Source: Marmoricola endophyticus (lineage in GTDB: Bacteria > Actinomycetota > Actinomycetes > Propionibacteriales > Nocardioidaceae). From it: a stretch of 64,000 nt of DNA. Location of the stretch: contig NZ_BMKQ01000001.1 in NCBI RefSeq assembly GCF_014644415.1, positions 710,569 through 774,568 of the forward strand. The letters run 5' to 3'. Every line of letters begins with the position of its first letter. Positions within the stretch are counted from its first letter, which is position 1. Under the pieces are notes generated by a model. That model worked only from the letters and a program-made list of their open reading frames with translations, made no database searches and had not been told where the DNA came from. The position numbers and the translations under genes are program-made. Positions 30,660-37,375 of this stretch are shown piece by piece.

Positions 30660-31754
30660 CTAGCCCTCGCTGAAGTCGACAACGCTTAGGACCTTCTTGA
30701 TGTCGGGGTGCTTGTCGGCGGGAATTGGCTGCAAGGCCCGTGTGACGCCCTTCTCGATGAAGACTGCGTCGCTGAGGCTCTGCACAGCGGCGTCGGCCGC
30801 ATCCACGTGCGACCACGGGATCGCCGCAAGCGCTTCCCTCGAGCAGGTAGCGGCCAGCAGTGCCTCGGGCCGGCCCTTCGTAGCATCGGACGACGATCTC
30901 AACGCGACGATGCGCGCTGACTTCAGGCCGGGTGCGACCGCGAACGCCTCGCGCAGAGTGACGAGCACATGACCGAACACCAGCTGCTTGTACGTCTTCG
31001 CAGTCTCGGTCTTCGTCATCTTCTTCAGCGACAGGTTCCCGCTCTTGGTGAGGCCGGGCCGCCGTTCTGGGATAGTGCTCAGCGAAGGAACGACCACCAC
31101 GAGCGATACCTCCGCGCCATCGACACCGAGGGGTGCAGCAGCCGCCTCGTTATCGGCAAACGCGACGATGAGGGCTTGCAGCACCTCCTCGGGCACACAT
31201 CGCAGAAGTTGGTCCCACCGCTTATCGAGGGCAGCCTGCTGCCGTTCCTGTTGGCGAGCCAGATCAGCACCCATGCCGTCAGCCTCTGAGCGAACTAGCT
31301 GGTCTGCCTTCGCTAGTGCTGCTCGCCGCGCAGATCGGTCGAAGACGCTGGTCGCACGCCGGGCTGCGGTGCGATGAAATCTGCGGAGTTGAGCGAGTGG
31401 CGGACTCGGCGGACGGTCTGCGACGGGCGGCCGAGCGTCGGGAAACGTCTCGCGGTGAATATTTGCGATGGCGTCGAATGCTTGCTGAAGCCGTTGCGCC
31501 TCGACGGCCTTGTCGACGCTGGACGAGCTACGTGCTGTCTCAGCAAGATGGCGGTTCGTGGCTCCTGTGCTGTGTGTACGCCCCTGACCGGCGCCGAGGC
31601 TGGTGTAGAAGCCCACCGGTCCGACCCCAGTCGACACTCCCGTACGACCGGCACCGACATGGATGCGCGCCGCTCTGGGGCCGAGACTGGTCCTCACTCC
31701 GCGGCTCGAGGCTCGGACGCGGACGCCGGGGGCAACCTTTATCGAAAATCCCAT
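30660..31754 (-). CDS. DUF4236 domain protein
   Basis: 364 residues. The N-terminal 60 residues match the DUF4236 pattern, a glycine-rich beta repeat: MGFSIKVAPGVRVRASSRGV, TSLGPRAARIHVGAGRTGVS, TGVGPVGFYTSLG. The remainder is mostly helical and charged, with a C-terminal alpha/beta part (VSLVVVVPSLSTIPERR, LVFGHVLVTLREAF, SARIVALRSSSD). DUF4236 proteins are found in phages and mobile elements; their function is unknown. ATG at 31754. 15 bp downstream of the PASTA-protein gene on the same strand, likely co-transcribed. Confidence 0.75.
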   Translation of the reverse strand: MGFSIKVAPGVRVRASSRGVRTSLGPRAARIHVGAGRTGVSTGVGPVGFYTSLGAGQGRTHSTGATNRHLAETARSSSSVDKAVEAQRLQQAFDAIANIHRETFPDARPPVADRPPSPPLAQLRRFHRTAARRATSVFDRSARRAALAKADQLVRSEADGMGADLARQQERQQAALDKRWDQLLRCVPEEVLQALIVAFADNEAAAAPLGVDGAEVSLVVVVPSLSTIPERRPGLTKSGNLSLKKMTKTETAKTYKQLVFGHVLVTLREAFAVAPGLKSARIVALRSSSDATKGRPEALLAATCSREALAAIPWSHVDAADAAVQSLSDAVFIEKGVTRALQPIPADKHPDIKKVLSVVDFSEG

Positions 31755-31769
31755 TGCTCCGGATTTCTC

Positions 31770-32795
31770 CTAGTCCTCGCACGCGACGCCGTCGCCGTCG
31801 TTGTCGAGCTCGTAGGGGTCGGAGCCACTGATGATGACGGGGCCGTCGACGTATCCGGGCCCATCGCCGGATCCGCCGGCGCAGTCGTAATCGGACATCG
31901 GGGTGAGGCACGGGTCGTACCCGGTCGTGCAGTTCTGAGCCGGCGGTTGTGGCTTCGGTTTGGGTACGACCACATCGGCAACGACGAGCTTCACGACAGA
32001 TCCTGGAAGCGCCCGGTCCGTCGAGCTGGGGACTTGGCTCAGCACGCGCCTGTCCTGACCAGACGTACGCCGAGCCGTCACGACGCGAACCCGGAAGCCG
32101 GCCGCACGGAGCGACGCTCTCGCCTGCTGGCCCAACTCCCCCACCACCGCCGGGACAAGTGGCAAAGGCGCGGCCAGCACTAGAGCGACCCCAGTCTTCA
32201 GCGCGAGGGACGCCCCCGGCTCTGCGCCCTGCCGCAAAACCGTGCCGCGCGGCTCCGCCGACGGCACCCGGCGGACACTCGCGACGGTCAAGCCAGCCTT
32301 TTCCAGTTCGCGACTCGCTCGAGCACGACTGGCTCCCACGACATCCGGAACCACCGCTTTCGGGACCACCGTGGGACTGGACGTTGCGGTTGAATCAGAA
32401 ATTGTCTCGGCCTCGACACGGTCGGCGCCATCGTCAGCAGCATCGGGAGAAAGAAGAGCCGCTCCGATCACCAGCACCAGAGTCGCCGCCGTCACGGTGA
32501 CCCGTGTGCCGGTCGACAGCCGAGGGCGGCGCCACAACCCGATCAGGCCTACCGGCAGACAGATCACCAGGGTCGGGATGATGAACCACCACGCCTGCCA
32601 CCACGGCACGCCCGGGTCACCACCACGGCTTGCGACATCAGGACTAGCGACGGCGCTCGGCGCGCCCCACCAGGTTGGCTTGGGCAGGACGAACTCGCTC
32701 CATGCCTGACCGTTCCAGTAGCGCAGCTGATTGCCGTCGGCAGGATCAATCCACCATCCGGCTCGTGGGCCGGGCCGGCTCGCGTTGTCGTTCAT
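31770..32795 (-). CDS. membrane protein with DUF2510, PASTA and excalibur domains
   Basis: 341 residues. Order: DUF2510-like N-terminus (GWWIDPADGNQLRYWNGQAW), two hydrophobic helices (WWFIIPTLVICLPVGLIGLW and VTVTAATLVLVIGAALL), then outside the membrane two PASTA repeats (VPDVVGASRARASRELEKAG and VPAVVGELGQQARASLRAAG) and a C-terminal excalibur calcium-binding motif ending DNDGDGVACED. PASTA domains bind peptidoglycan fragments, so a cell-surface role is likely. I chose the ATG at 32795, with AAGGTG close upstream. This is a chromosome-like surface protein carried as cargo. Confidence 0.82.
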   Translation of the reverse strand: MNDNASRPGPRAGWWIDPADGNQLRYWNGQAWSEFVLPKPTWWGAPSAVASPDVASRGGDPGVPWWQAWWFIIPTLVICLPVGLIGLWRRPRLSTGTRVTVTAATLVLVIGAALLSPDAADDGADRVEAETISDSTATSSPTVVPKAVVPDVVGASRARASRELEKAGLTVASVRRVPSAEPRGTVLRQGAEPGASLALKTGVALVLAAPLPLVPAVVGELGQQARASLRAAGFRVRVVTARRTSGQDRRVLSQVPSSTDRALPGSVVKLVVADVVVPKPKPQPPAQNCTTGYDPCLTPMSDYDCAGGSGDGPGYVDGPVIISGSDPYELDNDGDGVACED

Positions 32796-33117
32796 TGGCA
32801 CCTTCGCAGCTATGCCCTCATCAAATGTGAGCGCCTGACGTCAGTTCCGGTGGCGCTGAGAGCGCGGCCAGTATCAGCCCACCAAGGCTCTCCTGGTTGG
32901 AAAACGGCAAGACGCAGCCGATTTCCGCAGCGGATCGAAACCGCTAACTGCAATGGCATGGGAGCGGAGAGCAGCTGCGAGATCTTTCCGAGCGGGGCGC
33001 GACGGAACCGAGCCCGACACGCTGGCGCCAACCCTTGAGAGCGATTGCCGAGAAGCCATTGCAAGCCTCCGCACGCGACTCACAATGAGAGCCGCGCATG
33101 GCAACTAGGGTTCGAGC
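32796..33117. other. intergenic region with a probable leaderless promoter
   Basis: 322 bp between divergent genes. A -10-like TAGGGT at 33106-33111 lies 6 nt before the ATG at 33118, which would give a leaderless message for the MazG-like gene. No ribosome site precedes that ATG. Nothing else recognised. Confidence 0.4.
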
Positions 33118-33438
33118 ATGCAGGGATCGAGGATCAGCGACGCGCTTGCCGAGTTCGTCGACGAGCGCGAGTGGGCTCAGTTCCACACTCCCGGCAACCT
33201 CGCCAAGAGCATCGTCATCGAGGCTGGTGAGCTGTTGGAGTGCTTCCAATGGAGCGACTCCGCTGAGGAGAGCGCTGTTCGTGACGAGCTGGCAGACGTC
33301 TTGACCTACTGCCACCTTCTCGCGGCTCGACTCGATCTCGACGCCGACCAGATCGTGCTCGACAAGCTGGAGAAGACGCGGGAGAAGTACCCGGTCGACC
33401 GCGCCCGTGGTCGGAGCACGAAGTATGACCAGCTTTGA
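33118..33438 (+). CDS. MazG-like nucleotide pyrophosphohydrolase
   Basis: 106-residue all-alpha NTP pyrophosphohydrolase (MazG-like/RS21-C6 group). Metal ligands show as IEAGELLE (Glu35, Glu38) and ESAVRDELADVLTYC (Glu57, Asp60), the ExxE...ExxD motif. It would hydrolyse (d)NTPs to NMP and pyrophosphate. It overlaps the following helicase-like gene by 14 nt, so the two are co-expressed and probably act together; NTP-depleting enzymes are frequent in phage defence. Confidence 0.85.
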   Translation: MQGSRISDALAEFVDEREWAQFHTPGNLAKSIVIEAGELLECFQWSDSAEESAVRDELADVLTYCHLLAARLDLDADQIVLDKLEKTREKYPVDRARGRSTKYDQL

Positions 33439-35158
33439 GATCGAGGAGTTCGTGCTCACCAGGCGCGAGCTCGATGCGTGGTCGAGTGGCGACCCCAGGT
33501 TCCGCAACTGGCCGGTCGTGTACCTGCTGGACAACCGAGCCGAGATCTACGTAGGCGAGTCCCTCAACACCGCAGCGCGAATCCGACAGCACCTCGAGTC
33601 ACCCGGCAAGCAGTCACTCCGCGCCGCCCGAGTGATCATCGACCCCACGTTCAACAAGTCAGTCTGCCTCGACCTTGAGTCGTACCTCATCCGACTGTTC
33701 GCAGGCGACGGCAAGTACCAAGTGCTCAATCGCAACGACGGCGTCACCAACGCCGACTACTACCGTCGTGCGGACTACCAAGAAACGTTCGACGAGGTCT
33801 TCGACGCGCTGCGCGAGCGAGGGGCCTTCATGCGGCCGATCCGGGACATCGAGAACTCCGACCTCTTCAAGCTGTCCCCGTTTAAGGCGCTGTCGCAAGA
33901 CCAGGCGATCGCCGTCGAAGACATCCTCGAGGGCCTCTTCGACGACATCAGCGGCCGCCGCGACAGCCGCATCGTCATCCAAGGTGACCCTGGAACCGGC
34001 AAGACCGTCGTCGCGGTCTACCTGATGAAGTTGCTGCAAGACATCAAGCACGCGGACCTGACGGAGCCGTCCGATGGCGAGTCCGTGCTGTCAGAGTTCT
34101 TCGTCGAGGGATACCCAGAGCTACTCCGTGACTTCCGCATCGGACTCGTGATCCCGCAGCAGTCGCTGCGCAAGTCCATCGAGAACGTCTTCAAGAAGAC
34201 CCCTGGCCTCGACCCGGCGATGGTGCTCACCCCCTACGAAGTCGGCCGCGACGCGGGCCGATTCAGCCTGCTCATCGTGGACGAGACCCACCGTCTGAAC
34301 CAGCGATCGAATCAGCCCTCTGGGCCGATGAACGCTCGGTTCCGGACGATCAACGAGCAGCTCTTCGGCGAGGACGACCTCAGCAAGACGCAGCTTGACT
34401 GGGTCATCGCCAAGAGTGATCACCAGATCTTCTTACTCGATTCAGCGCAGAGCGTTCGCCCGCACGACGTCAGCGAGCAGACCCTTGCGGCGCTTCTCCC
34501 TCGGGAGGATGAGCAACGCCGCCGCTACCGTCTCGCTTCGCAGATGCGTGTGCAGGGCGGCGCTGACTACGTGACCTACATCCGCAACGTGCTGGCGGAC
34601 TCCTCTCCCCCGCCGCAGCCCTTCGACGGCTACGACCTCCGGATGTACGACGACCTCAGCGAGATGTATGACGCGATCCTGGAGCGAGATGCCGAGGTTG
34701 GACTGGCACGACTGGTCGCCGGCTACGCCTGGCAGTGGCGCAGCCGCAGGGACAAGAACGCCTACGACATCGTCCTCGACGGGCTGCGGCTGCGCTGGAA
34801 CGTGGCCGATATCGACTGGATCAACTCCCCTGGTTCGATCAACGAGGTGGGGTCGATCCACACCATCCAGGGGTACGACCTCAACTACGCCGGCGTCATC
34901 ATCGGCCGCGACCTTCGCTACGACCGCCAGGCCCGGCAGATCGTCTTCGACCGCAACCACTACTTCGACAAGAAGGGCATGGAGAACAACCGCGCCCGCG
35001 GCATCACCTACACCGACGAAGACATCCTGCGCTTCGTCCGCAACATCTACCGGGTGCTCCTGACCCGCGGCATGCTCGGCACCTACGTCTACGTGTGCGA
35101 CCCCGACCTGCGCGAGCACCTACGGCCGTACCTGGCTCAGCAGCCGTCGACCACCTGA
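33425..35158 (+). CDS. GIY-YIG nuclease fused to DUF2075-type P-loop NTPase/helicase
   Basis: 577 residues. N-terminal GIY-YIG nuclease: VVYLLD (32-36), IYVGES (41-46), AARIRQHL, and the metal Glu85 in LDLESYLI. Then a DUF2075/Schlafen-like P-loop NTPase: Walker A GDPGTGKT (187-194), Walker B-like LLIVDETHRL (Asp286, His289), sensor FLLDSAQSV, and the C-terminal helicase-like GSIHTIQGYDLNYAGVIIG and NIYRVLLTRGMLGTYVYV. ATG at 33425 lies inside the 3' end of the MazG-like gene. A nuclease-helicase fusion tied to an NTP hydrolase inside an integrated element reads as a defence module; the target is unknown. Confidence 0.82.
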   Translation: MTSFEIEEFVLTRRELDAWSSGDPRFRNWPVVYLLDNRAEIYVGESLNTAARIRQHLESPGKQSLRAARVIIDPTFNKSVCLDLESYLIRLFAGDGKYQVLNRNDGVTNADYYRRADYQETFDEVFDALRERGAFMRPIRDIENSDLFKLSPFKALSQDQAIAVEDILEGLFDDISGRRDSRIVIQGDPGTGKTVVAVYLMKLLQDIKHADLTEPSDGESVLSEFFVEGYPELLRDFRIGLVIPQQSLRKSIENVFKKTPGLDPAMVLTPYEVGRDAGRFSLLIVDETHRLNQRSNQPSGPMNARFRTINEQLFGEDDLSKTQLDWVIAKSDHQIFLLDSAQSVRPHDVSEQTLAALLPREDEQRRRYRLASQMRVQGGADYVTYIRNVLADSSPPPQPFDGYDLRMYDDLSEMYDAILERDAEVGLARLVAGYAWQWRSRRDKNAYDIVLDGLRLRWNVADIDWINSPGSINEVGSIHTIQGYDLNYAGVIIGRDLRYDRQARQIVFDRNHYFDKKGMENNRARGITYTDEDILRFVRNIYRVLLTRGMLGTYVYVCDPDLREHLRPYLAQQPSTT

Positions 35159-35428
35159 ATGCCAACAGTCACCAGCGCGACGGATGAACGTCTCCAAGAC
35201 CGCCGCCGCGCGCAGCGCGCCACTTCCCCGGAGGCCTTCCGCTCCCTTCCGGCTGCCGTCACCGGCACAAGAACAGACGATCATGACGTGCAGGCGAGAG
35301 GCATCCACCTTCAGAACACCATCGAGTCCCGAGGCGAGGACCGTCGCTACAGCTCACGAAGCGCCTCGAACCTCTCGTACGGCAGCAGACGCCGCATCCA
35401 GGCTGATCCCGGTCCCGGTGGGCGCCTC

Positions 35429-35584
35429 TTACGTCGCCACGTACTCCGCGACACCAGCCACTCGCACAGCATCGCTGAGGCAACCGACCACGTACGTGGA
35501 CAGTGACTGACCGTTGGCCTTCGCTGCCCCGCTCAACGCCGCATAGACGTGGCCGGGGACGTCGCGAACACAGATCCGCTTCAC
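35429..35584 (-). CDS. FitA-like ribbon-helix-helix antitoxin (short or degraded)
   Basis: 51 residues from GTG at 35584: VKRICVRDVPGHVYAALSGA, then AKANGQSLSTYVVGCLSDAV. This resembles the ribbon-helix-helix DNA-binding part of FitA/VapB antitoxins (ITVRDLPDEVY...AAxNGRSL). It is shorter than usual and no intact PIN toxin follows on the same strand within 35159-35428, where I see nothing else recognisable. Probably an orphan or decaying half of a toxin-antitoxin pair. Confidence 0.45.
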   Translation of the reverse strand: MKRICVRDVPGHVYAALSGAAKANGQSLSTYVVGCLSDAVRVAGVAEYVAT

Positions 35585-35704
35585 AGCGCCACTTTGTCGC
35601 CATGCTGTGCATTGGGGCAATACCGTTCCGGGGCAGACAAGCAACCCGCTTCACTCGCCGTGAAGACGGGTGGGTCTGATCGCGCCACCGACGCCGATCT
35701 TGGC

Positions 35705-35734
35705 ATATCGGTACCGATATCTCGCCCGTACGAT
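35705..35734 (+). promoter_or_regulatory. operator palindrome and -10 box of the XRE-MNT/HepT operon
   Basis: ATATCGGTACCGATAT (35705-35720) is a perfect 16-bp palindrome. A -10-like TACGAT follows at 35729-35734, and the ATG at 35741 is 6 nt further, so the message would be leaderless. The palindrome covers the -35 region, the natural place for autorepression by the XRE domain of the first gene. Confidence 0.55.
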
Positions 35735-35740
35735 GTCCGC

Positions 35741-36184
35741 ATGGATCTACGCGCTGCCCGGCGAGCGACCGGGATGACACAGGCGCAGCTGGCGCGCGCC
35801 GCGAAGGTCCCGCAGCCGAACCTGTCGGCGTACGAGAACGGTCGGCGCACGCCCTCCCCAGATGTCCTTGCACGTCTCACACGAGCCCTTGCTGGTCGGC
35901 CGTCGGAGCGAATCGACATTCATCGAGAGGCGATCCGGCAGCTCGCAGCCCGCCACCACGCCTCTCACCCCCGCCTGTTTGGATCGGTGGCGCGCGGCGA
36001 TGACGAGCCGGGTTCCGATGTCGACGTCCTGGTCGACTTCACCGACGACGCCTCGCTGCTAGACGAGGTTGGGCTGCGTCTTGCGCTCAGCGAGCTGCTG
36101 CAGATCGAGGTCGACGTCGTAGCGTCCGACGGTCTACGCGGAAACTTCCGCGACCGCGTGCTGGCTGAGGCAGTCCCGGTGTGA
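35741..36184 (+). CDS. XRE-MNT fusion antitoxin (MntA-like nucleotidyltransferase)
   Basis: 147 residues. Residues 1-55 form a helix-turn-helix XRE domain (GMTQAQLARAAKVPQPNLSA, YENGRRTPS). Residues 60-147 are a minimal nucleotidyltransferase with GSVARG (81-86) and SDVDVLV (catalytic Asp93, Asp95). MntA enzymes add AMP to the partner HepT and so silence it. The fused HTH suggests the antitoxin also represses the operon through the palindrome at 35705-35720. It overlaps the HepT gene by 4 nt (GTGA). Confidence 0.88.
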   Translation: MDLRAARRATGMTQAQLARAAKVPQPNLSAYENGRRTPSPDVLARLTRALAGRPSERIDIHREAIRQLAARHHASHPRLFGSVARGDDEPGSDVDVLVDFTDDASLLDEVGLRLALSELLQIEVDVVASDGLRGNFRDRVLAEAVPV

Positions 36185-36528
36185 CGACCGAGAAGGCGCG
36201 CGAGGCAGCCGAGCGCGTGGTCGAGGTGTGCGACGTGCTTGCCGACATCATCGGGCCAAGCCTGACCGCTTTCGAGTCCGACGTCCGCACCCAGTGGGCC
36301 GTCGAGATGGGACTGATCCGGATCGGCGAGGCCGTCAATCGCATCCCCGATCACGTGCTCACCCAGTTCCCTGACCAGCCGTGGCGAGAGATCGTTTCGA
36401 TGAGAAATTTCGCCGCCCACCAATACGACGACCTCGTCCCGCGGCGGGTGTGGCGCACCGTCACGCAGGACGTCCCGGCCCTCCGTCGCTACTTGGCCGA
36501 CACCGTTCTCCCCCGACTCGGGGACTGA
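36181..36528 (+). CDS. HepT-like HEPN ribonuclease toxin (DUF86)
   Basis: 115 residues. HEPN-fold toxin with the catalytic motif RNFAAHQY (Arg75, His80, Tyr82; Rx4HxY), whose Tyr is the known site of AMPylation by MntA in the family. Starts with GTG at 36181, overlapping the antitoxin stop. HEPN proteins of this group cut RNA, giving growth arrest when the antitoxin is lost or a phage infects; also a stabiliser of mobile elements. Confidence 0.88.
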   Translation: MTTEKAREAAERVVEVCDVLADIIGPSLTAFESDVRTQWAVEMGLIRIGEAVNRIPDHVLTQFPDQPWREIVSMRNFAAHQYDDLVPRRVWRTVTQDVPALRRYLADTVLPRLGD

Positions 36529-36549
36529 CCGGGGTCGACAAGAGAAGGT

Positions 36550-37122
36550 CTAGAGAGCCTTGAGGCTGTCTCGCACGCGTTCGTAAGCAGCGACCCCATC
36601 TCGGTCCGGAGCAGCGACACGGATCACCGGAGGCAGCTCCATCGACGGAGTCACGAGGTCGCGAAGCGCATCGTTGTACGCCCGCTGTCGCGGACGACCA
36701 CCGGGCCCAAATCCGGCTGCCGCCTTGTGCGCAAAGTCGCGATCGGCCTTCGCCGCTAAGCCTCGGCAGAGGTCTCGATACTCCTCGATGTCGAAACCCA
36801 AGCGCGCTCCGCTCGGGTAGAGATCGAGCGTCTTCAGCCGATGAGAGGTGAAGTGCTGACGCTCGTCCACCTCGATGAAGGTGCCAGTCGGAGCGTGCAC
36901 GAAGTCGCCCGACAACCTTCGCATCGGCTTACTCGCAAGCTCATCCGGTTGCCCGCCCAGAGCCTCGAAGATGTTTGCCAGCACCTCCTTGACGTGACTG
37001 AAATCGTCGGCAATCCCGAGGTGCCCCCGACCGTTCAGCCAGGGGACACTCGCAGCCGTCAGAGCGACTCCGTCAGCCGCAGCCGCCGCGGCGAACGCGT
37101 TCTGGCACTCTCGAACCGGCAT
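36550..37122 (-). CDS. predicted PD-(D/E)XK-type nuclease-like protein (possibly DUF7255 family)
   Basis: 190 residues. The central segment GDFVHAPTGTFIEVDERQHF followed by TSHRLKTLDLYP resembles the catalytic core of small restriction-like nucleases, where an Asp and a (D/E)-x-(K/Q) pair sit on adjacent strands; the usual Lys would be replaced by Gln. Next is LGFDIEEYRDLCRGLAAKAD and a basic helical C-terminus with GGRPRQRAYNDALRDL. The nuclease assignment is inference. ATG at 37122; convergent with hepT, with 21 bp between. Confidence 0.6.
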   Translation of the reverse strand: MPVRECQNAFAAAAAADGVALTAASVPWLNGRGHLGIADDFSHVKEVLANIFEALGGQPDELASKPMRRLSGDFVHAPTGTFIEVDERQHFTSHRLKTLDLYPSGARLGFDIEEYRDLCRGLAAKADRDFAHKAAAGFGPGGRPRQRAYNDALRDLVTPSMELPPVIRVAAPDRDGVAAYERVRDSLKAL

Positions 37123-37301
37123 CTACCCCCTCCACCTCGTCGTCATGACATGAGCATGTCACCGACTGATGGATTCAGCTTCTCGACCGAGGCACCACTG
37201 ACGAGCGATGACGAGTCCGCGCTCTCCGAGCTCCAGAAAGACTTGACAGCCTTCAGACCGAGCGGCACGCATGCTACGAAGTTCCGTAGATCAAGCAGCA
37301 C

Positions 37302-37324
37302 GGCCCGTCCCTCCCGGACGGGCC
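37302..37324. terminator. perfect 9-bp hairpin upstream of the relaxase gene
   Basis: GGCCCGTCC-CTCCC-GGACGGGCC, followed by GATCGTCGTTTT. It reads as a rho-independent terminator in the plus direction, though no plus-strand gene directly precedes it; it could also be a structural element of the transfer region just before the relaxase gene. Confidence 0.5.
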
Positions 37325-37375
37325 GATCGTCGTTTTCGAGCCCAGTGACGACCAGTGACGAGGCGGTGGGCAGCC

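Noticed and set aside
35259-35873. Minus-strand frame overlapping the antitoxin and the XRE-MNT gene
   Set aside because: Cys/Arg-rich, out of frame with recognised genes, no ribosome site.
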